DNA of 64,000 nt from Haematococcus lacustris. Its lineage: Eukaryota > Chlorophyta > Chlorophyceae > Chlamydomonadales > Haematococcaceae. Both the position numbers and the translations under genes were made by a program. Numbering within the stretch: the first letter of the stretch is position 1; every line of letters begins with the position of its first letter. The DNA lies in NCBI GenBank assembly GCA_030144725.1, contig JASKMD010000029.1:10365433-10429432 (forward strand). The letters are read 5' to 3'. Below, in pieces: positions 1 to 10,200 of this stretch. The notes under the pieces were generated by a model that did not search any database, was not told the DNA's origin, and was given only the letters and a program-made list of their open reading frames with translations.

Positions 1-159
1 GCCAGGATGATGATGGGAGGAGGTTTGTCTCTCCCTGTCCCCCTCCAGCCCGGCAAAGGCTGCTTGGCCTTGCCCATCATCAACTCGGGCATGACCCGCT
101 GAGGATGAGTCATTGCCTCACTGAGAGGGAGTCTGTTGCTCTGTGCGGCACCTGCTCAG

Positions 160-1497
160 GTGTGGGAGGTGGCCCTGGGCGACAACAAGCTCATGGTGGA
201 GTGGGGCACAGAGGTGGACGAGTTTGACCCCGTCACCCAGGTCAGAGCAGGCACTCGAGCTGTGTGCGGCCTTGCCTCGGGCCCACTGCCCACACTGTCG
301 CAGCCTTCCGCCCTGCACCTGCCTGCTGCCAACTCAGCCTTGGGCACTGCCTCTGACTGGGCTGTCAAGGCCACTCGGATGTCCAGAAACGGTAATCCAA
401 CCCTAACCCTAACCCTAACCCTAACCCCCCTCCTAACCCCGATGTCCCTGCCACCAAAAACAATTCTGGCAGCACTCAGGAGGCCCAGGTGGAGTGCACT
501 GGGAGGGAGTCAAACTCGGGACTTTCAGCCATCCAGGACAGCTTTGCTGCTCTTGGGAAATCACAACCCCTGCGCCCCTGGCCAGCGTCCCTGTCTCCCC
601 CGACCCCTCACCACCAGCCTTTTCTGCTGCCACCTTAGAGCTGCGTAACGGTAAGGGTTAGGGTCAGGGTTCAACCCTAACCCTGACCCTGCCTGAGGCT
701 GCCTATCTCAGGCTGCCTGCCCGAGGCTGCTCAAGGGCCACCTAAGGGCTGCCTCAGGGGCTGGGTGGATGCAGGTCTGTTGCTGGTGTGCCGGTTCCTC
801 CCGACCTGAGCCCCTCAAGCACCTCCCTGCACTGGCTCCACTGCCCCTGCCCCTTGCCCCCCTGCTCCCCTGCCCCTGCTGTGCAGGTGCTGTCCCGGCA
901 TGTGAGCCTGAATGTGCTGGCGGGGGAGGAGGTGGTGCAGAGCGTTCAAGAGGTGGTGGCCTGCCGGCAATTCACGGTGCAGGAGGTCAGGCTGCTGGCG
1001 GCACATGCGGGCTTGAGTCTGCAGGTCTGTGTGGAGGGGGGCATGAGAGAAGGAAAGGGCGGGGTAGGGACAGGGGGCAGGTGTGGGGGAAAGCCAGGGT
1101 GTGAGGGGGAGGGACTGAGGCCGGATATGCGGGAGGAAGAGAAAAGGGGTGGGTGGCCAAGGCCAGACATCAGGCAGACCCAGCGGGTCAATGAGACCAG
1201 GGCAGATCGGAGTGAGGGGCGAGGCCAGGGCCAAGGGCAGCCCAGGGGCAGGAGGAGGGGCAGGGGGGAAAGGTGCAGGGGCAGGGGTACGTCGTGATGC
1301 CCGGCATGTGCCCTGGCGAGAGCAGGTAATGCAACCCCGTGCTGGCCCTGGCTGTGTAGGGGCTGTGTGGTTTAGGGTTAGCCGCAACCCTAGCCGTAAC
1401 CCTGACTGTGCAGGGGCTGTATGGCGACATGTCTGAGGGCGTGGATATGACACATGAGGAGGCGTACCGCATGGTGGCGGTGCTGCGCAAAGACTGA
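160..1497 (+). CDS. SAM-dependent methyltransferase-like protein, C-terminal exons (5' partial)
   Basis: Three exons read in one phase: 160-240, 887-1024 and 1414-1497, each a whole number of codons, with CAG acceptors and GT donors, ending in TGA. The encoded pieces read VWEVALGDNKLMVEW..DEFDPVTQ, then a segment with RQFTVQEVRLLAAHAGL, then LYGDMSEGVDMTHEEAYRMV.VLRKD. The order (acidic beta-strand ending DPVTQ, a 'FTvqEvr.la..AGL' helix, a final 'GDM..gvd..hEeAyRmv.vLR') is that of the C-terminal half of class I SAM-dependent methyltransferases, where the FT.xE helix precedes the last strands of the Rossmann-like fold. The SAM-binding glycine loop must lie upstream of the window. Substrate cannot be inferred. 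A possible further upstream exon near 49-110 was seen but meets an in-frame TGA and is left out. Introns hold CCCTAA-type repeats. Family assignment is from memory of the motif pattern, not a search. Confidence 0.6.
397..427 (+). repeat. Interstitial telomere-like repeat (CCCTAA)n
   Basis: About five tandem CCCTAA units lie inside an intron of the methyltransferase-like gene. Shorter, broken blocks (GGGTTAGGGTCAGGG, then the complementary order) follow near 652-692 and 1372-1405. The window is not a chromosome end, because genes continue on both sides. Confidence 0.8.
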
Positions 1498-1660
1498 TGA
1501 GCAGGGGATGCGGCAGGAAGCTGCAGGCGCCATCAATGGGCGCTGACCAGCCTGTCTGCTTCCAGGGCTGGCGCCGTAGGGCTTGTCCTGTAGGTGGCAG
1601 ACGAGAGTGCAAGGCAACCCATGTGCAGCATGCGTGTGGGCAGGATGGCATACGAGTTTT

Positions 1661-1665
1661 TGTAA
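1661..1665 (+). terminator. TGTAA polyadenylation signal of the methyltransferase-like gene
   Basis: TGTAA occurs 164 bases after the stop codon. TGTAA is the usual polyadenylation signal of chlorophyte algae, and the spacing suits a short 3' UTR. No equally well-placed copy was found after the other genes of the window. Confidence 0.45.
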
Positions 1666-2944
1666 GCCTGTGTGAGTGACCGGGGTTGAGGGGAGAAGGC
1701 AGGAGGCCCGTCCCGCAGCGCACGGCCACCAAACCGAACTCAACAAAAACAACGAGGGTGCCAGGCGCCCCATATGCATCATGCAGTAACAATATAGCGA
1801 GTGTCTGGCCCAATGGGAATCAAGACCTGCCATGGTTCGGAGGCCTGCACGTGTGAGATCACCAGGCTGCCCCTGTTCCTGGAACTTGAGCCTTATCGAT
1901 GTTGAGAGAACGGCCGGCTGATCGGCGGTGTCTCTTTTTTCGTTTACAGGGAATCTGGCATAATGGGCGTGTAGCAGACTAAGCGGCCATCGCATGCCGC
2001 GCAGTGCTTTGTTAATCGCACACGTCCCGGCGCCGGGACATCCATGCCAAGGTTGTGTAAATGACTTAATAATAGGCGTTCCCAACATGGGGTTGGAAAT
2101 CTTCATGCAACTGCAACCCATCTACTCAATCATTTGATGTAACGTTTGGTGCGTCTGCTGCAGTGTGATAATGCGCGTTTAATGTAAGACTGGAATTGCC
2201 ATCGGAGTCATTCGATGCGGGCAGCCACATGTGTCCCAATCGCAGACCGTGGTTAGCTACACTGGTAAGCTACGTCCTTGGCTACCCGTTAGCGATGCAC
2301 GACATGTCGGTGGCGCACACCACTGAAGTCCGGCAAACATGGCTGCGCGAGGTTCCTGATGGTGCAGGCCGCTTGGCGAGGATGTGAAGGAACCCGAGTT
2401 TGTGTGTGGCAGCGCTGTGTCGCTGTAATGGTGGGCGGCACAGTAGGGACTAGTCACCCCCTACAGCTATAATCCGCTTCATGTTTTGGACCATTGATCA
2501 ACAGCCTGACCTCAAACATACCATCTGTAGCATACTCATTAACGCGTCCATGGCACTATGCAACTCAATCATTGGGTTTGTATGTGACAAGATGGACCGC
2601 TTACAAGGTACACATGCTGATGGCTACAGGTGCACAAGGAGCCGACTGAGCTTGGCATACCACTCCGCCACGTGGCCCCCACCTACACAGCCTAACCCAC
2701 CATCTCCCAACCTCGTCCACCCCGCCCAGCTCCCAGTAGCTCCTCCTCCCAGCCTGCCATCAGCCTCCTCCCTCCTACCTATCCTTCTCCTCGCCTCCTA
2801 CCTCTCCCCTACCTCTCTTTCACCCATCTCCCCCCTACCTCTCCTTCACCCATCTCCGTATCCATCACCCCCATCACCCTGACCACCGAGCCAAGCCCTT
2901 AGCCCCGCTCAGCCACTCACCCACCCACCTCTCGATCCCAAACC
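1666..2944. other. Intergenic stretch with a decayed transposon fragment
   Basis: No gene was recognised. Around 2078-2390 there is a decayed relative of the element seen at 6198 and 41528. It shares the 'cccaacatggggtt' start, an 'agtc..gccacatgtg' segment and a 'gtccggc.aaca' segment. From about 2680 to 2930 the sequence is C/T-rich low complexity (CTACCTCTCC-type units) leading up to the transposase-like reading frame. Confidence 0.5.
2078..2390 (+). mobile_element. Degenerate fragment of the 20-bp-TIR element family
   Basis: Short shared blocks in the same order as the copies at 6198-6778 and 41528-42108 show that this is an old, strongly diverged member. It has no recognisable terminal inverted repeat and no target-site duplication. 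Confidence 0.4.
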
Positions 2945-4048
2945 ATGAAGAAGAAGAAATTATGCAAGGCAAAGAGTGCTCATCTCTATGCACTAAACAA
3001 GTCGCCAAGGGCTGGCTATCTGCATTGCCCTAACAACATCAAGGCTGCAGCTTGTACGGCACAAGCGACAAACCGTGACCTGCAGGCTGAGGTGCAGCGG
3101 CTGCGGGATGTGGAGCAGTCCCTCATGGGCACCGTGGATGGGCTGCAGGGCGACTTAGACGACCTGCAGGCAGCACACCAACGCCTGCAGGATGGGCATA
3201 CGGCTTTGCAGCAGGTGGCATCCAGAGCGGCAGCTACCAATCACTCCCTACGGGCTGCTCGACACCGCCTCCAGGGTCAGGTGCATATCTACCGGCACAA
3301 ACGCCGCCCCCACCACTCCCCACTCACCTTCAAGCAGAGGCAGCAGCTGCTGGTTTTGGAGCAGCACCCCGTCTCAGTGGAGGTGTTGAGGCGGTGTGCA
3401 GAGGCTGGCTACGGAAGGCTGGATAGCCATGGCCGGCCCATGGGCAGCATGGCGGAGCAGCTCAGCCCAGCACCCTCACCAACAGAGATCTTCATTCCAA
3501 CTCAAGAGGGCCCTGTGGGGAGGCCAGCAGCCAAGACTGCACCCTATAATGCTCACCACTGCTTGAGCACCGTCAGGTTGCATCTAGAGACTGGTGTCAG
3601 CCGCCGTGCCCTCTCCAAGTGCCGGCAATTCTTCGTCTCTGAGCAATGCGTCCTCCCCAACCCACACCGGCCAGGCAAGACATCCACAGTTGGGCGTGAA
3701 TTCCACATCGTGTCCACCTACATGCGGCGCAAGACCCTTGGTAAGATAGAAAGGGGAAGCCAGGGTGGCGTGGGTGGGAAGGGGCTGGGAGAGAGTGGAA
3801 GGGGGTGGAAGGGGGTGGGAGGGGGGGGCTGAGGGGAGGGCTTAGGGGGGGCTGAGGCTGGGAATAACCGCATGTCTTTGCTCTGCTGCCTGCTTTCAGA
3901 CCAACTATTGCGCGCAAAGGCAATACACCTGCAATTTGATGGGTGCACGTGCGAGCGCCATGGCAAGGTGCTCGTATTGCGTGTGACAGCAGCAGTCACC
4001 CCGCAGCACCTGCCAGAAGTCTGGGAGCAGAGGCCTGGTGGTGGGGAT

Positions 4049-4240
4049 TGAGCTAGGGCTGGGGCTGGGGCTGGGGCTGGGGCTGGGGCAGCAGCTGGGG
4101 CTGGGGCTGGGGCAGCAGCTGGGGCATCAGGTGGGGCTGGGGCTGGGGCAGCAGATGGGGCAGCGGATGGGGCTGGGGCTGGGGCAGGAGACGGGGCAGC
4201 AGATGGGGCTGGGGCTGAGGCTGCAGCTGGGGCAGGCCGA
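4049..4240 (+). repeat. GGGGCT hexamer array inside the transposase pseudogene
   Basis: Imperfect tandem GGGGCT units with GGGCAGCA variants. In the transposase frame they encode Ala-Gly repeats and rejoin the downstream VTDVLAII segment in phase. Confidence 0.85.
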
Positions 4241-5371
4241 CTCACCACTCAAGTCACCGATGTGTTGGCTATCATCCCCTTGCCTATTGGCACGGCAGAA
4301 GCTCATGTCCAGGTCATAATGCAGGAGCTGCTCCTCCACGGCCTCGACAGTGCCTGCATCGCCAGCATCACAGCAGACCATGCAGCTGTGAACATGGGTG
4401 AATATGGTGGTGTTGTCACCCGCATGAGCAAGCTCCTCCAGAGCAAGGGGCAGGCTGGCTGCATTCGGGCGCAGCCCTGCTAGAGCCACGGCATACACAA
4501 CACACTGCTGACTGGGCTAGCTGCATTGGGTGGTGACATCTGCCCAGCCATTGAATCCATTGCCAGCTTGCTGGCCCAGTATTGGGTGCCGCTCGGCATG
4601 GGAGCATGGGGCGCCAAGCCCCAAGTGCCGTGTGACACACGCTGGGCCAGCTACATCAGTTCGACGGTGTCCATGCTGCGCGTCTGGGCGCATGCGAGAG
4701 ATGCAGTGTCACAGCTGCTTGAGCGGCAGAAGGGTCGGTCTCCACCATGGGCTGTCACCCTTAGCCAGCTGCTCCAAGACAACAGCCTGCTGCTCAGGCT
4801 CAGCGTGGTGGCAGTGGTTGGGGAGAGCTTCTTGGTGCCCGAGCTCATGTGGGGCAGCAAGGATGACGGCCTGCACGCTTTTGAGCTCTACCGCCACACC
4901 CAGGATGTGCTAGCTCAATTGGGGACTTGGGACACATTGCCCCTTCTGGCAGGTCTGCATAGCCAGCAGATCAGCGCCAGCAGGTGCCAGCAGATCAGCG
5001 CGAGCAGCAGAAGCAGCAGCTTGCGACCTATTTGCTGGAGCACTGTGGTGCTATGTTGACTTCCTATCAGCATCATGTGCAGGCTCAAATGGCCTTGCCC
5101 CACCTCTTCGCTGCTCTCGGCAGCTCAGACCAAGCTACGCGCATGGCAGTGGCGGTTGATGTGGTGTATCATGCCGAGCTACGGCTGCCGCCGCCTGAGG
5201 ATGGGCAGCGGATGCAGCAGCAACAGCAACAGCAGCAGGAGCAGCAGCAAGAGGACCCTTATGGCACTTGGCGTCAATATGCATCTGACATTCGTGCCAT
5301 GGCTGTGAACGGCGACCCTGGCAGCCCCGCATTGCGCCTTCACATCGAACAGTAGTACCCTGCCAGCCCCA

Positions 5372-5717
5372 CACTCCTACAAATTAATCCCTGCGTCCGT
5401 CCCTGCGTTTTGACCAACCTTGTCCGATCGGGCTGAAATTTTGATAGATGGTAGTTTGCAGAATATAAAACATATTTTTCAGAAAAAATATTTTAAAAAG
5501 ATCAAAGGCGGCTGCGCTGTGGCCCTGTGGCTAGAGTGCAGGGATGAGTGCAGGGATAGGTTGCGGGCCACAGCGCAACAGCTTTTGGATTTTTCCAAAT
5601 ATTTTTCTTGAAAAAAAGGTTTTATTTTCCGAAAACTGCCATCTATCAAATTTTCAGCCCGATCGGACAAGGTCGGTAGAGCGCAGGGACAAACGCAGGG
5701 ACTATATTGTAGGAGTG
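5372..5717. mobile_element. Fold-back (long-inverted-repeat) MITE
   Basis: The element begins CACTCCTACAA and ends TTGTAGGAGTG. The two halves are imperfect inverted copies over about 150 bases each (shared blocks include TCCCTGCGT, CTTGTCCGATCGGGCTGAAA and TTGATAGATGG), leaving a centre around 5530-5575. Both strands therefore show nearly the same 63-codon open frame, a by-product of the palindrome. Flanks are CA on both sides, a possible 2-base target duplication, too short to be firm. The interior is AT-rich compared with the surroundings. It sits inside the transposase pseudogene. Confidence 0.75.
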
Positions 5718-6197
5718 CATCTCCAATGCCCTAGTGGAGTCCTTGTTGCAGCTGTTGAAGCATGGTGGTGGCAGGTACATGGAGCTGCCAGCTCTGCTGC
5801 AGTTGATGTCCCTGCGCACATGCAAGGAGGCCATGAAGACTGTGGATGTTCATGATTTGCAGCAGCATATGGGTCAGCTCCGTGCTGAAGTGCGGCGTAA
5901 GGAGGATGCCGCAGCTGCAGCACGGCGGTCAGCAAAGGCAGAGCGCCAGATCACAGATGCAGCGCACATAGTCGGGAGGGTTGTGATTAATGTGGGTGAC
6001 CATGCGTGCCAAGAGCGGCTTGCATCGGCCCATGCCCTTGCCTTTGGGGGGCAAAGTTTATTAGAGTAGGGAGGGTCTGACCTAAGGAGGGTCATAGCAA
6101 AAGCCACGGGTCGACTGAAGTGGGTGTCCAAAAATGCGCATCGTGCAGGTAAATGCGCAGCGGGGACATCCGGCACCAATACCTGGTTCGCTACCCC

Positions 6198-6778
6198 AAG
6201 TCAGGCCGCCCCAACATGGGGTTGGTAATATGCATGCAATTACTCTCTCAATACTGCACCGTTTTCGATACCGTTCATCACATTGGCAGCTGCAAGACAG
6301 TCCGCGTTATCTGACCACCAACGCAAGCCATTGGAGTCTTTGCTCGCGTACTGCCACATGTGCCCGCGAACAAATCACATCGGCGAGACGGGTCTCCCTG
6401 TGACGGTGAGCCACATCCCTGTGACCCCATCTACCTAGCGTAGTGAGCTCGTTGTGTACAAATGGAATGTCCGGCCAACACCCAACGCGATGCCTGCCGG
6501 GCGTGCAGGGCGCCTAGACGAGGTGATTGAAACATCAATCTGTGCTCACTTCCGCGGAATACATCATTTGGGTCGGCTCACACTAAGGTATCACCGGGTT
6601 ACACCCCCCTCCTCCTCCACTATGTCCTCCACTGTTTTGCACCCGCTGCACCCACATGAAAATGGCCACACTATGTTTGTTCTTGACTCAATGGCGAACC
6701 CATTAAAACAAATCGCACATCACACAGCCTAGGCCTCAATTAGTTTGACAACTTTGAAGTTACATCATGTTCACCATA
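6198..6778 (+). mobile_element. 5' fragment of the 20-bp-TIR element family
   Basis: This stretch matches 41528-42108 closely and colinearly, starting with AGTCAGGCCGCCCCAACAT against CAGTCAGGCGGCCCCAACAT in the complete copy. Similarity stops near 6778, and no right-hand inverted end was found before the BRM start, so the copy is truncated or internally rearranged. Confidence 0.7.
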
Positions 6779-7213
6779 ATGGTACAAGGTATCGGCATGC
6801 AACGACCCACCATGCCCGCAAGCGTACCACACCATGCCGGACCTACGCGCTGCGTTTTTCTCATGGCCATGTAAATGTCCATGCACCTTTTCCCTGTGGT
6901 CGCTCTCACTCCAGCTTAAGTTGCCTCGCACTCGTCGAGGAAGACACCGAACCGTTAGGTCTCCGTTAAACAGCAGCACATAGATGCTAAGCGAACATAC
7001 GAACGTAACTTTGCTGGAAGCACTGGTGGGCGACGCACAAGCGTGCATGGCGTAAGACCGCAGCGGCAGCGCGGCAGCGCGCTCTGCGCATCGACAACTT
7101 GGCCATGGGCGGTCCAAAGTTCATTATGCAAGACCCGTTGGTTTAGCCGCTTCCCCACAGCCCACTCCCTCTGATAAACCACTGGGAGCTCCCTCCAGAA
7201 CGTCAGAGTACAA
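6779..7213 (+). promoter_or_regulatory. Upstream region of the BRM gene
   Basis: The 435 bases between the truncated transposon and the first BRM codon contain no recognised gene. The position makes it the likely promoter and 5' UTR of the remodeller gene. No TATA box or other defined site was identified. Confidence 0.3.
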
Positions 7214-10200
7214 ATGCCAGAATTCAATGTGGAGACCATGGTCAACATCATGGCCAAGCAGCAGGCCGATGGCGGGAAGCCGCTGAGTCCGGCGCAGCGC
7301 GACACCATGATGCAGCACCTCAAGCGGCTGTGTTCAGGGACAGCCAGCGTGCCCCAGACCGTCATCTCTAACCACGCTGCGGCCCTGCTGCGCTCCTTCA
7401 ACAACGGCACCCCCCTGCCCCCCCTGCCCGCCCCTTACTCCCAGCCCGCTCCTAACCTGCTGCAAGCCCAGCTCATGGCCCTGCCCCCGCAAGTGCGCCA
7501 GCAGCTGGGCAACATGCCTCCTCACCAGATCCTGGCGGCGCTGCAGCAGATGCAGATGGCACGACCCATGCAGCCCGCAGCCCCTGCCCCCGCGCAACCC
7601 AGGTGAGGGAGGGGGAGGCAGCCACATGTGTGGCCAGCGCAGTGGGCTCAGCGCAGCACAGGCCATGAAGCTGGGCTGGGTCAGCTATGGCTCAACCCAG
7701 CTCAGGCCCACAAGTGTGGATACAGGGTCGGGGTCAGGGTCAGGGTATGCTTATGCATGTGCTATCACCTAGCGGGGAGTGCCAGGTCAGCCAGTCATGA
7801 GGGTGGCAGTGGAGGCAGCCGGGCGGCTGGGGTGGGGCATGCCGGCCTCCCCCCACCACCATGGTTGGGCTGGCTGGCGAGGGGCCAGGTGTCAGGGGAG
7901 GTGGTGGGTCTGGGCCTGCTTGGTGTCGAGGCGAGGTGGTGAGGGTGAGGGGGTTAGGGTTAGGGTTAGGGTTAGCCCCTAACCCTCCCTAGGGTGGGGG
8001 GCGGCAGGTCAGGGGGGCCTGGGCTCTGTCACCCCAGGCATGCTGGTTAGTGAAGGATGTAAGGGGACTGCCAGGGTGATCTTAGTCTGTTTGGAGGCTG
8101 TGCTTGGTGGGTGGGTGGGTGGGTGGTCAGGTGGTCAGGTGGTCAGGGCCGGGTAGGTTGGCAGGAGAGGTGGCAGCCTGGGTCCTGGCACAGCTTCCAT
8201 GGCTGTGGTGGGTTCGGGTCTGTTTAGAATAGAGGCTGAGTGATGTGGGTACGGTCTGGGGGTGCTTACCTATCTGCCCGCCTGCCTGCCTGCCCGCCCC
8301 CCCCAGGTTGGGCTTCACCCCAGAGCAGCTGGAAGTGCTGCGCACACAGATCATTGCATTCCGCAAGATCAAGAAACAGGAGCCGCTGCAGCCGGCTGAG
8401 CTTGCCGCCATCAAGCCGCCCCCCCTGCCCCCCGCCTACACAACCCCTCAGCCAGCCCCCAGGCCCCAGGCCGTGGCTCAGGCAATGTTGAGCCAGCAGC
8501 AGCAGCAGCTGCAGCTGCAGCAGCAGCAGCTGCTGGCCAAGCAAAACATGATGAGGGCAGCGGGGATGCAGGCGGCAGCTATGAAGACCCCAGCGGCCAA
8601 GACCATGCCAATCAAGGTGAGGGCGTGCGGGGGGAGGGGACCTGGCAGGAGCGGGCTCATGCGCCTTCAGGGGCAAAGTCAGGGACAGAGGCTAAGGCAG
8701 GACGAGGGAGGGAGGGAGGGAGGAGGGAGGGAGCTGGGGGGGTAGGGTGGTCTCCTGCTGGATCAGGGTTATTAGGGTTATCCTGGTTATCGTAGTCTCC
8801 CTTAAATTCCCCGAATCGTTTTTTGTCCTTCAGCAAACCGGGAAAAAGTAAACAATCTCTTTTGGGTCCTTGGGGAAGTAGTCAAACTATTAGGTGACCT
8901 TGACGAAAGTGCCATCAATGGACAAATTTGTGGTCCGGGCACGCTGAACAACGCGTCCAAATGTCTCTCAGTTGTTAAGCAGCAGTGATTGAGAAGCGAC
9001 TACCAGGCTGGCAACCATGTCGAGGGGGGAAGCGGCCGGGCATACACGGGCAGCCGGCCAAGGCGGGGTGCTTGCAGTAGTTTGAATGCTTCGAGGCAGA
9101 TGATGAGATATGCCGCCACTGCCAGCAGCGGCAGGAGGACCACGACTGTATGAGCGAGGTTCAGTGCCCCATGTGACGTGGTCAGGTGATCAAGCCACTA
9201 GAAGAGAGACAACGGCAGTTGACTATGTCGATCATATGGTTTTGATTCGCTGTGGTTGGGGTGGGAGGCTTGATATTTTTTTAATGCACAAAGACGTACT
9301 ATGGCCATCTGGGAACTTGAAACAATGAATAGTTTCTTAGGCCCCGAGAATCAAAAGGGAGCCTACAATACTAGGGTTATTAGAACTATTCTGATCACCT
9401 AAGGATATTAGGGTTATCAGGGTTTATTAGGGTTTGGGATGATATAGTGGAGGAGGTGCCAGGGGTCTGGGATAGGTAGGGTTGGCCACACAGGGCGCCA
9501 GTTCAGCTGTTGGTGCTGCTGCTGCTGCCGGCGGACTTGCTGCTGCTGCCCCTGCTGCTGCCCCTCCTGCGGTTGTTGGCTGCAGCCCAACCACCCGCTG
9601 CTGCCAGGAGGGCCCCGCCCTGCCGCCCCCCCCCCCGTGGTGCTGCCCCTAGAGGACCCTGTACCCCCCTGGCGGGGGCCCCCCCCTGTAGAGTACCGCG
9701 GCAACGAGGTGGTGTCCCGCGCTGCCGGCCCCCTCATGACCTTGGGTGCAGCCACGGTGAGGGCGGGGGGGCAGGAGGGTGAGGCGGGGCGGGTCAGGGC
9801 AGGGAAGCAGGCAGCAGGGGGGAGGGAGGGAGGGAGGGGAATGTGTTCAGATTTGTTGGCTCCCTCTCCCCCTCTTCCTCCCTTTCAACTGTCCAGGCAG
9901 GGCAGGGTGGTGCTAGCCAGGGGCAGGTCAGGGGGTTGCGTGGAAGATATCCGGGGTGTTCATGGTAGCCCTGTGCGCAGCTTGCCTTCTTGAGGCAGCC
10001 ATGCGGATAGTCAGAGGTGTCAATGCTCAGCCACAGCCACAGTCCTGCCCAGCAGCCCTACCAGGCTGGCTGCTGAGCGCTGACAATGAGCAGCAGCAGC
10101 AGCCTGGCAGGGGACCCAGCCTCAGGCACACAGCAGCCATGGCCTGGGTGGCTGCACCTGCACCCAGCCTCATCTCAGGGTTGCCTGTTCAGGCGCTGCA

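Larger units (their letters stand above)
2945..6069 (+). pseudogene. hAT-like (RNase H-fold) transposase, inactivated
   Basis: The first open stretch (2945-about 3740) encodes a lysine-rich start, a long coiled coil (LQAEVQRLRDVEQ.. to about residue 95) and an unassigned region. After a probable intron (donor near 3740, acceptor near 3899) the frame reads HLQFDGCT, then TADHAAVNMG, then CDTRWAS. These resemble the first Asp, the second Asp/Asn region and the C.TRW segment of hAT-type transposases. Damage: a TGA at about 4049, a GGGGCT array inserted in frame to about 4240, a TAG at 4481 just before SHGIHN, a frame change near 4985 beside a local duplication, and a 346-bp fold-back element at 5372 that cuts the C-terminal part, which resumes near 5734 (MESLLQLLKHGGGRYMELPA). 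It is therefore a dead copy. No outer terminal repeats or target duplications were identified, so the limits are those of the coding remnants. Superfamily assignment is inference from three short motifs. Confidence 0.55.

Noticed and set aside
397..427. A true chromosome end
   Set aside because: Only a few repeat units are present, and they lie inside an intron with coding exons on both sides.
815..2121. Long minus-strand frames over the methyltransferase-like exons
   Set aside because: They overlap supported plus-strand exons and show no recognisable domain.
5420..5670. Two similar 63-codon frames on opposite strands as a gene pair
   Set aside because: The similarity is a direct result of the palindromic fold-back element.
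8501..8530. CAG/CTG runs as a disease-type repeat expansion or CRISPR-like array
   Set aside because: Short Gln-coding runs in a QLQ-adjacent region, common in this genome. There are no spacers or palindromic repeats.
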